DNA from: Stigmatella aurantiaca DW4/3-1
GTDB taxonomy: Bacteria > Myxococcota > Myxococcia > Myxococcales > Myxococcaceae
Assembly (NCBI RefSeq): GCF_000165485.1
Contig: NC_014623.1
Span: 1,259,501 to 1,323,500, forward strand
Direction: 5' to 3'
Length of the DNA: 64,000 nucleotides
Part shown: in pieces, positions 36,351-46,015 of the stretch
Numbering within the stretch: position 1 is the first letter of the stretch
How the letters are laid out: every line of letters begins with the position of its first letter
Notes under the pieces: model-generated
The model's database searches: none
What the model was told of the DNA's origin: nothing
Seen by the model: only the letters and a program-made list of their open reading frames with translations
Program-made: the position numbers and the translations under genes

Positions 36351-37139
36351 TTACGTTCTCTTCCTGCCGAGGTGAATCAGTACCGATAAGACAAGGAGAG
36401 CCATTCCAGCAGACAATCCCTGACTGGCCAGCGGATCGGGATTCGCGGCACACCCGCCGGGTGTCTCAGCTTCCAAGAAGGGAGAGATGAAATCTTCAAG
36501 GAAGACATCGGCTCGCATCCCGTATGCCTGCTTGCTCAGGGAGCAGTCCGTACTGCCCGATTGGATGAGCCCCACCAGGGTCTCCTGTCCGCTGGCGGTC
36601 AGCAGGATGGCGCCTCCGGAGTCGCGGAAACAGGGAAGGGCCGGGCCTGCCGCGAGCGAGAGCCGGGTTTCCTCGAGCCCCGCGAGCACGGCGGTGCCGG
36701 TGTGCTTCGCGGCGGGGCCCTCCTCCTCGCGGGAGCGCTTGCCAAAGCCGACGATGCGGACGGTTCGCCCCACATCGGAAGCGGTGAGCGGCCCCAGTGT
36801 CGGCCAGGGGACCGGGGAGGCGGGCCGGGCCAACTCCAGGAGCGCGATGTCCTGCGCCGGTGCGGAGGGGGTGTAAGCCGGGTGCACCATCACGCGGGAG
36901 ACAGGCACGGTCTCCCCCTCCCCGCCGGGCTCGGTGCCCAGGAAGACCGAGAGCGCCCGGGGGAGGGCCGCGCAGTGTGCCGCGGTGAGCACCACCCGGG
37001 GGGAGAGCAGGACGCCGGAGCAGAAGGGCTGGCCCGCGTTCAGCAGGGCCACCACGGTGGGGTCCGCCTGGGTGGCGGTCCCTCCGATGATGGCCCCAGG
37101 CACGGGCCCCAGCCCCAGCACCAGCGCGAGCATCCACAT
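36351..37139 (-). CDS. trypsin-like serine protease with MYXO-CTERM-like anchor
   Basis: This 262-residue protein has a signal peptide (MLALVLGLGPVPGA), IIGGTATQADPTVVALL at the mature start, and the triad LTAAHC (His55), DIALLEL (Asp97) and CFRDSGGA (Ser174). The usual GDSGGP is RDSGGA here. The C-terminus is GGCAANPD, a hydrophobic helix and GRKRT, fitting the Cys-helix-Arg plan of MYXO-CTERM surface anchoring. An ATG at 37139 was taken as start (a second at 37133); the upstream TTG is less likely. Confidence 0.85.
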   Translation of the reverse strand: MWMLALVLGLGPVPGAIIGGTATQADPTVVALLNAGQPFCSGVLLSPRVVLTAAHCAALPRALSVFLGTEPGGEGETVPVSRVMVHPAYTPSAPAQDIALLELARPASPVPWPTLGPLTASDVGRTVRIVGFGKRSREEEGPAAKHTGTAVLAGLEETRLSLAAGPALPCFRDSGGAILLTASGQETLVGLIQSGSTDCSLSKQAYGMRADVFLEDFISPFLEAETPGGCAANPDPLASQGLSAGMALLVLSVLIHLGRKRT

Positions 37140-37196
37140 CGGCCCTTGCAAGGAGACTCCCGGGGGATTCAAGGGGCGGGGGCTCGCCTCCGGCGT

Positions 37197-37748
37197 TCAG
37201 CAGCCGCAGTTCCGGGCATTGCGCACGAGGCAGTCATTGAGCGTCGGCCAGCCGTAAGAAGCATATCCAGGGTGGACCGTACACATATAGGTCCCGGCGA
37301 CCTGGCAGAAGGTATCGCAATACGGCGCTTCCTGCTCGCTGGGGCGGTTCAAAGACAGCACTTGCCCGTTGATGACACCATACAGGTTCTTCTCCTCCAG
37401 CGACGCGAGGCTCCCGGGTGTCTGGATTTGAGCGAACACCAGGGCCACTTCACCCTGGGCGCTGAGCTGGAACAAGACAGCCGCGCGCTCCTCGCCCCGG
37501 GCGAAAGGGATTCCCAGCAGGGACTGCGCCCCCGTCACGGTATCCGCCGTCTGCTCGAGTTGCATCGTGAACCCCTGGCCCTCCAGGAACAGGCGGAGTT
37601 GCTGGGCGTCTGTGTTTGTCTTCACGAGCTGTTCGGCCAGGGACGGGGTGCCCTCGAGGTCTTCCCCGGGGGTGGAGCAGCCGCCCAGGGCGAGCAGGGA
37701 GCAAACACAGAGCATCACGGCGGTACGGAGCTTCAGGGGGCGGTGCAT
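37197..37748 (-). CDS. lipoprotein with Cys-rich C-terminus
   Basis: This 183-residue protein has a lipobox (LLALGGC), a middle domain without recognised family (LFLEGQGFTMQLEQTADTV...) and a C-terminal segment with six Cys (YCDTFCQ, YMCTVH, DCLVRNARNCGC), as in some secreted bacteriocin-like or growth-factor-like knots. The ATG at 37748 has AAGGAG upstream. It precedes the trypsin gene by 58 bp on the same strand, so co-transcription is possible. Confidence 0.7.
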   Translation of the reverse strand: MHRPLKLRTAVMLCVCSLLALGGCSTPGEDLEGTPSLAEQLVKTNTDAQQLRLFLEGQGFTMQLEQTADTVTGAQSLLGIPFARGEERAAVLFQLSAQGEVALVFAQIQTPGSLASLEEKNLYGVINGQVLSLNRPSEQEAPYCDTFCQVAGTYMCTVHPGYASYGWPTLNDCLVRNARNCGC

Positions 37749-37906
37749 GGGGGTTCTCCTTTGGAAGACTTCGGCCATGATCGCCCAATAGAACCGTGCG
37801 TCATGGGACTGACGCCGGGGGAAGGCCTACGACTTAAGTCGGATGCGCTCTGGGGAGAATTCAGGGGTGAGGGAGGCTGGGGGACCTGTGCCAAGCTGCG
37901 CCCCCC

Positions 37907-38584
37907 ATGACCTCCGTCTCCCTGCCCCCCCTCTTCCCAGCAGTCCGCGGAACGTCCGAAGAGGCCCGGTGGCCCCTGGCGCTTCTGGCGGCGCTGGTGC
38001 TGGTGCTGCTGCCGACGTTGATCTTCACACCCGCGGGCCGGCTCAACTGGGTGCTGGAGACGGGCCCCGGCCTTGTCGGCATCGCCGTGCTGGCGGCCAC
38101 CTTCCGCCGCTTTCCCATGTCCCGCTGGGTCTACGTCTGCGTCTTCCTGCACGTCCTGGTGCTGACCTATGGGGCCTACTACACCTATGCGCTCACCCCG
38201 CTGGGCAACTGGGCGCGTGACACCTTCGGCCTGTCGCGCAATCCCTATGACCGGGTAGGCCACTTCGCGCAGGGTTTTTTTCCCGCCTTCGTCATCCGCG
38301 AGGTGTTGATGCGGCGGACCCCGCTGCGCCAGGGCGGGTGGTTGGGCTTCCTGACAGGCTCGGTGGCGCTCGCCTTCAGCGCTTTCTACGAACTGCTGGA
38401 GTGGTGGGCGGCGCTGATGCTGGATCCTCAAGGAGGGGATGCGTTCCTCGGGACCCAGGGGGACATCTGGGACGCTCAGTGGGACATGTTCATGTGCCTG
38501 TGTGGCGCCACCCTGGCCTTGCTGCTCTTTGCGCGGGCCCACACGCGCAGCATCGAGCGGCTGGCCGCCCGAAGCGCCCCCTGA
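37907..38584 (+). CDS. YjdF-like (DUF2238) inner-membrane protein
   Basis: This 225-residue protein has about six membrane helices. Hallmarks of DUF2238/YjdF are YDRVGHFAQGFFPAFVIREVL, FYELLEWW and FLGTQGDIWDAQWDM, where conserved charged residues lie close to the membrane. The function of the family is unknown. The gene is divergent from the lipoprotein gene and convergent with the permease genes (3-bp gap). Confidence 0.9.
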   Translation: MTSVSLPPLFPAVRGTSEEARWPLALLAALVLVLLPTLIFTPAGRLNWVLETGPGLVGIAVLAATFRRFPMSRWVYVCVFLHVLVLTYGAYYTYALTPLGNWARDTFGLSRNPYDRVGHFAQGFFPAFVIREVLMRRTPLRQGGWLGFLTGSVALAFSAFYELLEWWAALMLDPQGGDAFLGTQGDIWDAQWDMFMCLCGATLALLLFARAHTRSIERLAARSAP

Positions 38585-38587
38585 GCG

Positions 38588-39808
38588 CTACTCCGACCGC
38601 ATGGCCTCCACCGGATCCAGCTTCGCGGCGCGCGCGGCTGGGTAGATGCCGAAGCCCAGCCCCACCCCGCAGCTCATCGCCAGCGACAGCACCACGGACC
38701 AGGTGGGCACCTCCGTGGGCAGGTTGATCACCCACCGCGCCAGGTGCGCCAGCCCGATGCCCAGGGCCACCCCCATCAGGCCGCCGGCCAGCGACAGCAC
38801 CACCGCCTCCGCGGCGAACTGCGCCAGGATGCGCCGTTTGCGCGCGCCCAGCGCCTTGCGGATGCCAATCTCCCGCGTCCGCTCCGTCACCGCCACCAGC
38901 ATGATGTTCAGGATGCCGATGCCGCCCACGAGCAGCGACAGCAGGCACACGCCGAAGCTGGCCACGGAGATGATCTGGGACATGTTGTTGAACATCTCCG
39001 TGGTGCTCTCGTTGGAGAACACGAAGAAGTCATCCTCCTCCGAGGGCTTGAGCCCATGCCGCCGCCGCATCAGCAGGGACACCTCGTCCTGGGCCCGCTG
39101 GATGACCTCCGCGGACTGGGCCTGGATGCTCACCCGGTAATCCCTCACCCCAAACAGCGCGCGGAAGACCGTCAGCGGTATCATCACCTGGTTGTCCGGG
39201 TTGCCACCGCCCAGGAAGCTGCCTCGCCGCTTGAGCACGCCCACCACGTGAAACCCTCGGCCCTGGAGGCGGAGCGTCTGTCCCAAGGCGTCCCCACCTG
39301 GGAACAACGTGTCCGCGAGGTCCGCGCCAATCACGGCCACGCGCCGGGCATCCAGGTGCTCGGTCTCCGTGAAGGCCCGCCCCTGGGCCACCGAGATTGA
39401 ATTCGTCTGGAAGTACTCCGGGGTGCCCGCCCAGACGCTCACGTTGGCGCGCGACTCGCGCAGCGCCGTGGACACCTTCTGCCCGCCCCGCGAGTCCTCC
39501 GCCGCCGCCATCAGCACCGAGGGCAATCCCCGGATGGCTTCCAGGTCCCCCTCGTGGAGCCGGGGCCGCCGCGCCAGCTCCGCCAGGGGCAGGTCGCCGC
39601 CGAAGGGCAGCCGCTGCACCTGGAAGCAGTTGGCGCCCAGCTCGGACAGGTTCTCCGTCACCTGGTTGTGCAACCCCTGGATGAGCCCCATCATCGCCAC
39701 CACCGTGGTGGCGCCAATGACGATGCCCAGCAGCGTCAGGAAGGAGCGCAGCGGGTTGGAGAGGAACGTCCCGAACGCCAGCCTCAGCGTGTCCCACACA
39801 GCCATCAT
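38588..39808 (-). CDS. MacB-like ABC transporter permease 2
   Basis: This 406-residue FtsX/MacB permease has an N-terminal helix (FLTLLGIVIGATTVVAMMGL), a large periplasmic MacB_PCD domain (about 45-260) and three C-terminal helices with GGIGILNIMLVAVTERTREIGIRKALGA. It has no ATPase domain. It follows a paralogous permease by 15 bp. The pair probably forms a heterodimeric mechanotransmission exporter that needs an ATPase encoded elsewhere. Confidence 0.92.
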   Translation of the reverse strand: MMAVWDTLRLAFGTFLSNPLRSFLTLLGIVIGATTVVAMMGLIQGLHNQVTENLSELGANCFQVQRLPFGGDLPLAELARRPRLHEGDLEAIRGLPSVLMAAAEDSRGGQKVSTALRESRANVSVWAGTPEYFQTNSISVAQGRAFTETEHLDARRVAVIGADLADTLFPGGDALGQTLRLQGRGFHVVGVLKRRGSFLGGGNPDNQVMIPLTVFRALFGVRDYRVSIQAQSAEVIQRAQDEVSLLMRRRHGLKPSEEDDFFVFSNESTTEMFNNMSQIISVASFGVCLLSLLVGGIGILNIMLVAVTERTREIGIRKALGARKRRILAQFAAEAVVLSLAGGLMGVALGIGLAHLARWVINLPTEVPTWSVVLSLAMSCGVGLGFGIYPAARAAKLDPVEAMRSE

Positions 39809-39823
39809 CGCCGCCGTCTCCCC

Positions 39824-41050
39824 TCACTCATGGCGGAGCGCCTCCACCGGGTCCAGGTTCGCTGCCCGCGCCGCCGGCCAGATGCCAAACAGCAGCCCCA
39901 CCATCGCCGCGAAGCCCACGCCGAGCACCACCGTCAGCGGCTCCACCGCCGCCGCCAGCGGCGTGATGAACGAGACCGTGCGCGCCAGGCCCAACCCCAC
40001 CACCGTGCCCAGCGTCCCCCCCACGGCGGACACGCACGAGGCCTCCATCAGGAACTGCAAGACAATGGTGCGTTTGCGCGCCCCCATCGCCCGCCGGATG
40101 CCGATCTCCCGCGTCCGCTCCCGCACGGACACCAGCATGATGTTCATGATGCCGATGCCGCCCACCAGCATCGTGATGAGGCCCACGCCCACCGCCACGC
40201 CGTAGAGCGCGCCGGTGAGCTGGGCATAGATGTTGGCGAGCTGCTCGGGGCGGTTGATGGCGAAGTCATCGGGCATGCCGGGCGGGGTGTTGCGCGCGCG
40301 CCGCAGCACGGCGGTGAGCTGGTCTTGCACCGTGAGCACGTGGTCCGGTGAGTCCACCGCCACGGCGATGTTGGGCGAGCGCTTCTTGCCGAAGTGCGCC
40401 AGGAAGGTGCGGGAGGGCACCAGCGCCACCAGATCCTGGTTCTCCCCAAGGATGGTGCCCTTGGGCTCCAGCGTTCCCACCACCCGGTAGGGCTTGCCCT
40501 CCAGCAAGAGGCGGTGCCCCAATGGGTCGATGCCCGTGAAGAGGGTGCGCACCAGCTCCGCGCCGATGACGGCCACCGCCGCGCGCTCGTTCAGGTCCGT
40601 CTCGGTGAAGAAGCGGCCTCGGTCGACGACGAGGGAGGACACCGTGGCGTAGTCGGGCGTGGTGCCCACCAGCGTCACCGCGCCAATCTTTCGCTCCAGG
40701 AAGCGGCCCTCCCCATGCTGGAAGTAGAGCGGCGCGGCGGCCAGCACGTGCTCGGAGCCGTGGCGCACCGCCTCCACCAGGTCCGCCGACAGGTCCTTGC
40801 GGTTGCGGTACTCCCACCAGTCGCCCTGCATCGTCCACGGGAACTTGGACACCTGCAGGGTGTTGGCGCCGATGTGAGAGAGCTGGTCCTCGAAGGACTG
40901 GTTGATGCCCTGGATGATGCCGACAATGGCCAGCAGCGTACATACGCCTACGCCAATGCCCACCGTCGTCAGCACCGTCCGCAGGCGGTTGGACTTGAGC
41001 GAGCGCAGCGCGATGCGCGCTCCCTCCCACACATCGACCCGGAAACTCAC
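39824..41050 (-). CDS. MacB-like ABC transporter permease 1
   Basis: This 408-residue paralogue of the next gene has the same plan: helix VLTTVGIGVGVCTLLAIVG, a periplasmic domain, then GGIGIMNIMLVSVRERTREIGIRRAMGARKR in the coupling region. A GTG at 41050 is preferred as start (GAGAGG 7 nt upstream); another GTG lies at 41068. No ATPase or membrane-fusion protein gene is adjacent on this side; the upstream neighbour is divergent. Confidence 0.92.
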   Translation of the reverse strand: MSFRVDVWEGARIALRSLKSNRLRTVLTTVGIGVGVCTLLAIVGIIQGINQSFEDQLSHIGANTLQVSKFPWTMQGDWWEYRNRKDLSADLVEAVRHGSEHVLAAAPLYFQHGEGRFLERKIGAVTLVGTTPDYATVSSLVVDRGRFFTETDLNERAAVAVIGAELVRTLFTGIDPLGHRLLLEGKPYRVVGTLEPKGTILGENQDLVALVPSRTFLAHFGKKRSPNIAVAVDSPDHVLTVQDQLTAVLRRARNTPPGMPDDFAINRPEQLANIYAQLTGALYGVAVGVGLITMLVGGIGIMNIMLVSVRERTREIGIRRAMGARKRTIVLQFLMEASCVSAVGGTLGTVVGLGLARTVSFITPLAAAVEPLTVVLGVGFAAMVGLLFGIWPAARAANLDPVEALRHE

Positions 41051-41221
41051 GCGAAGACCTCTCTCCACCCGCGGCCGGTCTGTCCGGGGGACTGGGGGGC
41101 GGCGAGGACTCTACGCGCCAGGGGAGGGGGGATTGCGCGAAACTTGGGGGCTCGCTTCCCGGCGGGTGGGAGCGCTCGCGCAGGCGGGCGAGTGTGCTAG
41201 ATCGCCGTGCCTCGTTTGCCC

Positions 41222-42424
41222 ATGCCCTCCGCGCCCACGCTTCGCAGAGCCTTCCTGGCCTTTCTGGCCCTGCTGGCGCTCGGGTTGAGCCTGCGCCTCA
41301 AGCACTATGAGGGGCCCAACCTCTATGGGGTGCAGGCGCAGGCATGGCTGGAGGGGCGGCTGGACGTTCCAGGTCCGGCGGAGGACATGAGCCTGTACGA
41401 GGGCCGCTATTACGTGGCGTTTCCGCCCCTTCCCTCCCTGGTGTTGCTGCCCGTGGTGGCCCTCACCGGCCATGAGCGGGTGCCGTACCGGGCCGTGGCG
41501 CTCGTCGTGTCGGTCCTGACGGCCTGGGCGGCCTGGCGGGTGTTGCGGCGCCTGAACATTCCTCCGGAGGACCGGCCCTGGTTGGTGGCGGCGCTGCTCG
41601 CGGGCACCGCGTTCTGGTTTTGCGCCGTCCAGAGCGAGGCCGTCTGGTTCTTCGCACACGTGGTGGCGGTGACGTGCTCGCTGCTCGCCTTGGAGGAAGC
41701 GCTGGGCAAGGGGCGGGGAGGGTGGGCGGGGCTGTGGGTGGGGCTGGCCTTCCTGTCACGCCAGTTGTGTGTCTACCTGGTTCCCTTCATCGCCCTGGCG
41801 GTATGGCTGCGCCACGCGGAGGCGGGCCGTCGACGGCAGGTGTTGCAGGCGGGGGGCGCGCTCGCGGTGGTGGGGGCCTGCACCGGGGTTTACCTCGTGC
41901 TCAATGCCCTGCGCTTTGGCCATCCCTTCAATACGGGCTACGCGGGCATGCCCCTGGAGGACTTCCTGGCCGTCCGCGTGGCGCGCTATGGCCTGTTCCA
42001 CCCCGCCTACGTGCCCTTCAACTTCTTCCACATGTTCCTGGAGGGGCCGCACTTCCTGTTTACCGGGGCGCGGCACCTGGCCCCGAACGGGATGGATGGC
42101 ATGGGCACCTCGCTCACCCTGGCCAGCCCCTTCGTCTTCGTGGCGTTGGCGGCGCGAGGGGAACGCTGGTTCCGCGTGGGGGCCTGGAGCGTGGTGCTGC
42201 TCGCCCTCGTCCACATGCTCCTCTATTACAACAATGGGTGGGTGCAGACGAACGCGCAGCGCTTCACGTTGGATTTCCTGCCGGTGCTTTGGGTGTTGGT
42301 GGCCCTGGGCACCCGGCACCTGGACGCGCGCGTTTGGAAAGGGCTGGTGGCGTGGTCCATTGGACTCAATGTCCTTGCCCTCGCGCTGATGCCGGTGCTC
42401 ATGCGGGTCCTGCACCGGTTGTGA
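41222..42424 (+). CDS. GT-C/GT39-like polytopic membrane protein
   Basis: This protein of about 400 residues has roughly 9-10 helices and an N-terminal loop NLYGVQAQAWLEGRLDV and GRYYVAFPPLPSLVLLP that recalls dolichyl-phosphate-mannose-type glycosyltransferases. The classic acidic DE pair in the first loop is not obvious, so catalytic function is unproven. The ATG at 41222 is preferred; a GTG at 41207 is also in frame. It is divergent from the permeases and convergent with the next gene. Confidence 0.7.
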   Translation: MPSAPTLRRAFLAFLALLALGLSLRLKHYEGPNLYGVQAQAWLEGRLDVPGPAEDMSLYEGRYYVAFPPLPSLVLLPVVALTGHERVPYRAVALVVSVLTAWAAWRVLRRLNIPPEDRPWLVAALLAGTAFWFCAVQSEAVWFFAHVVAVTCSLLALEEALGKGRGGWAGLWVGLAFLSRQLCVYLVPFIALAVWLRHAEAGRRRQVLQAGGALAVVGACTGVYLVLNALRFGHPFNTGYAGMPLEDFLAVRVARYGLFHPAYVPFNFFHMFLEGPHFLFTGARHLAPNGMDGMGTSLTLASPFVFVALAARGERWFRVGAWSVVLLALVHMLLYYNNGWVQTNAQRFTLDFLPVLWVLVALGTRHLDARVWKGLVAWSIGLNVLALALMPVLMRVLHRL

Positions 42425-42451
42425 GCCTTCGCTTGCTCCCGCTGCGTCCGT

Positions 42452-42991
42452 TCACCAATGAAGGTGGTAGACGCAGGCGCAATCGGCCTTGGACCGGCAG
42501 CCCTCCGGGGCATGGGTGACGCGCAGCCGGAAGGACTCCTGGGGTGGAAACAGCTCGAAGAGGGCCTCCAGCAAGCCCTGGTCGAACTCGCAGGGATAGG
42601 GATTGTCACACCGGATGCGCGCGGAGCGGACGCTCTGGGGCTGGTATTGAAAGCCGCCAATCTCTCCTGTGCCCCGGTGATGCATCCGATAGGCCTCGTT
42701 GAGCGAGCTCAGGGCTCCCCCAAAGGAGTCGATGCTGGGCAAGAAGGTGATGTGCCGGGCGGTGTGCTGGCCGAGGGCGTGCACCGTGTAGGGCCCGATT
42801 TGCGATCGAATGTCGTTCAGGCAGAGCAGCAACGTTTGGAGGGGATACCACCCCTGCTGGGCGAGGGTGGGGATGCCATGCGCGGTGATGATGCGCCGGG
42901 TTTCTTGCTCCAGGAGACCCACCGCGCCAAACAGGGTCCGCGCGGTGTTGCTCATGACCTCGACGCCAGAGAGATTGCGATGATGCGCCAT
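42452..42991 (-). CDS. small V4R/heme-NO-binding-like protein
   Basis: This 179-residue soluble protein matches a widespread uncharacterised pattern: NTARTLFGAVGLLEQETRRI, LNEAYRMHHRGTGEIGGF, CDNPYPCEFDQGLLEALFELF and a C-terminal CRSKADCACVYHLHW. The C-terminal Cys-rich VYHLHW ending resembles V4R and HNOB-type sensor domains, but no ligand can be assigned. The ATG at 42991 has AAGGGGG upstream. Its stop lies 27 bp from the stop of the convergent membrane-protein gene. Confidence 0.65.
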   Translation of the reverse strand: MAHHRNLSGVEVMSNTARTLFGAVGLLEQETRRIITAHGIPTLAQQGWYPLQTLLLCLNDIRSQIGPYTVHALGQHTARHITFLPSIDSFGGALSSLNEAYRMHHRGTGEIGGFQYQPQSVRSARIRCDNPYPCEFDQGLLEALFELFPPQESFRLRVTHAPEGCRSKADCACVYHLHW

Positions 42992-43059
42992 GAGTCCCCC
43001 TTGTGCCCTGGCGGCGCAGTCAATCACGCCCGTGCGAGGGGCCTCAAGGGGGGCGGTGC

Positions 43060-44445
43060 CTAGAATGACAGCCGGAAATGGATGGACTTGGGGCGGGTGA
43101 GCTGGTCGAAGCCCAGGGCGCTCAGGCTGTGGCCTCGCCCGGAGTTCTTCACGCCAATCCAGGGCAGCGCCGGGTCCACCGAGTCGCAACGGTTCATATA
43201 GACCGTGCCATACTCCAGCTGGGCGGCGAAGCGGGCGGCGCGCTCCCGGTCCTGGGTCCAGACGCTCGCGGTCAGGCCCAGCTCCGAGCGGTTCATCTTC
43301 GCGAGCGCTTCCTCGTCCGAGTCCACCGGGCTGATGGGCAGCAGCGGTCCAAAGGATTCTTGCTGCATCAACCGCATCGAGTCGTCCAGGTCCGTGATGA
43401 GCGTGGCCTCGAAGAAGCGGCCCTTGCCGTCCACCTGGGTCCGTTTGCCTCCCGCCACCACGCGCGCCCCCTTGGCGCGGGCATCCTCCACCAGGAGCTC
43501 CAGTTCGACGGGGTGGTTGGGTTGGGCGATGGGGCCCAGCGTGGTTTGGGCGTGCATCGGGTCGCCGAGCACATATCCGCGCACGAGCGCCTCGCACGCT
43601 TCGACGAAGCGGCTGTACAGCGAGCGGTGCACGTAGACGCGCTCCACGGCGCAGCAGCTCTGCCCGGCGTTGTAGAGCGCGCCGTCCACCACGTTCTCGA
43701 CGGTCTTGCCGAAGTCACAGTCCGGCGCCACGTAGGCCGGGTCATTGCCTCCCAGCTCCAGCCCCATGTGGCGGAAGCGTCCGGCGCCCGCCTGGGCCAG
43801 CCGTTGTCCGCCGTACACCGAGCCCGTGAACACCACATGGTCCACGCGGGAGTCCCCCACCATGCGCTCGCTGGCGGGGTGGTCGCAGTGCAGGGCCTGA
43901 ACGAGGTTCGCGGGGGCGCCGGCCTCGGAGAAGGCGCGGGCGAAGTGCTCGCCGCACAAGGGGGAGCGGGGGGAGTGCTTCACCACCACCGCGTTGCCCG
44001 CCAGCACCGCGGGGACCACCACGTTCACCGCGGTGAGCAACGGGTAGTTCCACGCGGGCAGATCCAGGACGACGCCCAGGGGCTCCTTGACGATTCGCCG
44101 CTCGAAGCCCGTCTTGGGGGGCAGCGCGATGTCCGCCAGGGAGGCCTCCGCGATGGACACCATGTAGCGGGCGCGCTCGGCCATCCCTCCGACTTCGTTG
44201 CGCGCTTGGGCCAGTGGCTTGCCCATCATCCGGGAGATGTCCTTGGCGATGGCATCCGCCTGGGCTTCCATGGCGGCCACCATGCGCTCGCACCAGCCTT
44301 TGCGTTCGGCCACGGATGCCGAGCGCGCCACCCAGGCGGCGGCCCGGGCCCGGTCGAGCACGGTGTTGATGGCGGCTTCGTCCGCCAGGGGAACGGAGCA
44401 GGCAACGTCGCCAGTGTACGGATTGTCGACGGTCAAAAGGGTCAT
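43060..44445 (-). CDS. aldehyde dehydrogenase (NAD(P)+-dependent)
   Basis: This 461-residue ALDH-fold enzyme has AWNYPLLTAVNVVVPAVLAGNAVVVKHSPRSP (in part; Lys156 for cofactor), FTGSVYGGQ, LELGGNDP (Glu230), GQSCCAVERVYVH (Cys264 nucleophile) and QQESFGPLLPI. It oxidises an aldehyde to its acid; closest resemblance is to succinate-semialdehyde-type enzymes, but the substrate is not certain. The ATG at 44445 begins the conserved MTLLTVDNPYTG. It is divergent from trpB. Confidence 0.92.
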   Translation of the reverse strand: MTLLTVDNPYTGDVACSVPLADEAAINTVLDRARAAAWVARSASVAERKGWCERMVAAMEAQADAIAKDISRMMGKPLAQARNEVGGMAERARYMVSIAEASLADIALPPKTGFERRIVKEPLGVVLDLPAWNYPLLTAVNVVVPAVLAGNAVVVKHSPRSPLCGEHFARAFSEAGAPANLVQALHCDHPASERMVGDSRVDHVVFTGSVYGGQRLAQAGAGRFRHMGLELGGNDPAYVAPDCDFGKTVENVVDGALYNAGQSCCAVERVYVHRSLYSRFVEACEALVRGYVLGDPMHAQTTLGPIAQPNHPVELELLVEDARAKGARVVAGGKRTQVDGKGRFFEATLITDLDDSMRLMQQESFGPLLPISPVDSDEEALAKMNRSELGLTASVWTQDRERAARFAAQLEYGTVYMNRCDSVDPALPWIGVKNSGRGHSLSALGFDQLTRPKSIHFRLSF

Positions 44446-44588
44446 GGCCGCCAAGCTAGTGCGTTCGCCGGGAGCTGGCGCGGCGGACCGTGCATTCCCG
44501 CCCCCGTGCGTTGGCTCTTGGACGGACGCCAGAGGCCACGGTTCCTCTGGCACGGTAGACTCCGGGCTTTCTGCCCAGGAGCGTGCGC

Positions 44589-45941
44589 ATGCCATTGAAA
44601 TACCTGCTGCCCGAGGACCAGATCCCCCGCTACTGGTACAACATCATTCCAGATCTCCCCTCGCCCCCTGCCCCGGTCCTTCACCCCGCGACGTTCCAGC
44701 CCGTGAAGCCAGAGGATTTGGCGCCGCTGTTTCCCATGCCGATCATCGAGCAGGAGATGAGCGCTCAGCGGGAGGTGCCCATTCCCGAGGAGGTCCGCGC
44801 CGCGCTGGCCCGCTGGCGGCCCTCGCCCCTGTTCCGTGCCCACGCGTTGGAGCAGAAGATCGGGACGCGCTCCCGCATCTATTACAAATACGAGGGCGTC
44901 TCGCCCTCTGGAAGCCACAAACCCAACACCGCCGTGGCCCAGGCGTTCTACAACGCCCAGGCGGGGGTGCGGCGCCTGGCCACCGAGACAGGGGCAGGCC
45001 AGTGGGGCAGCTCCCTGGCCTTTGCCGGGCAGCTCTTTGGGCTTGCCGTCACCGTCTACATGGTGAAGGTCAGCTACGAGCAGAAGCCCTACCGCCGCTC
45101 GATGATGCGCACCTGGGGCGCCGAGGTCTTTGCCTCTCCCACGGACCTGACGAACGCCGGCCGCGGCATTCTGGCCAAGGATGCGCGGAGCGCGGGCTCG
45201 CTGGGCATTGCCATCTCCGAGGCCGTGGAGGATGCCGTCTCCCACGAGGACACGAAGTACTCGCTCGGCTCGGTGCTCAACCACGTGTGTCTGCACCAGA
45301 CCGTGGTGGGGCTGGAGGCCCAGGCGCAGATGCGGTTGGCGGGCGAGTACCCGGACATCGTCATTGGTTGCCATGGCGGGGGCAGCAACTTCGCCGGCAT
45401 CGCCTTCCCCTTCGCTCGCGACAAGATGAACGGCCAGCAGGTGCGGCTGGTGGCCGCCGAGCCCACGAGCTGCCCCACCCTCACTCGGGGCGTGTACACC
45501 TACGACTTCGGGGACACGGCGAAGATGACGCCGTTGATGAAGATGTACACGCTCGGGCATGACTTCATGCCCCCGGGCATTCACGCCGGAGGGTTGCGCT
45601 ACCATGGCGCGAGCCCCTTGGTGTCTCAGCTCGTGGCCTCGGGGCTGGCCGAGGCCGTGGCCTATCCCCAGACGGCCTGTTTCGAGGCCGCGCTGCTCTT
45701 CTCCCGCGCCGAGGGCATCCTCCCCGCGCCGGAGAGTTCACACGCCATCCAGGCGGCCATCGTGGAGGCCCGCCGGGCGGATGCGGAAGGCCGCGAGCGC
45801 GTGATTCTCTTCAACCTCTCCGGCCATGGGCATTTCGATCTGGGGGCTTACGACCAATACCTGGCCGGTCAGCTCCAGGACTTCGATTACCCCCGCGAGG
45901 CCGTGGAAGCCTCGATGGCGGGCCTGCCCAAGGTGGGGTAG
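44589..45941 (+). CDS. trpB: TrpB2-type tryptophan synthase beta chain
   Basis: This 450-residue PLP enzyme belongs to the TrpB2 subgroup: a longer N-terminus ([20 protein letters not shown]), PLP lysine in [11 protein letters not shown] (Lys111), GCHGGGSNF for phosphate binding and [13 protein letters not shown]. It condenses indole with serine (or O-phosphoserine in some archaeal homologues). No trpA, trpF or other trp gene is adjacent, typical of orphan TrpB2 that may salvage indole. The ATG at 44589 has AGGAG 7 nt upstream. Confidence 0.94.
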   Translation: MPLKYLLPEDQIPRYWYNIIPDLPSPPAPVLHPATFQPVKPEDLAPLFPMPIIEQEMSAQREVPIPEEVRAALARWRPSPLFRAHALEQKIGTRSRIYYKYEGVSPSGSHKPNTAVAQAFYNAQAGVRRLATETGAGQWGSSLAFAGQLFGLAVTVYMVKVSYEQKPYRRSMMRTWGAEVFASPTDLTNAGRGILAKDARSAGSLGIAISEAVEDAVSHEDTKYSLGSVLNHVCLHQTVVGLEAQAQMRLAGEYPDIVIGCHGGGSNFAGIAFPFARDKMNGQQVRLVAAEPTSCPTLTRGVYTYDFGDTAKMTPLMKMYTLGHDFMPPGIHAGGLRYHGASPLVSQLVASGLAEAVAYPQTACFEAALLFSRAEGILPAPESSHAIQAAIVEARRADAEGRERVILFNLSGHGHFDLGAYDQYLAGQLQDFDYPREAVEASMAGLPKVG

Positions 45942-46015
45942 CATTGGCCGTTTGGGGGGCAAACACAATCATGGCTCCCGGAGGCTCGCGCCGAGTGCCT
46001 GTCTGGACTTGAGGG

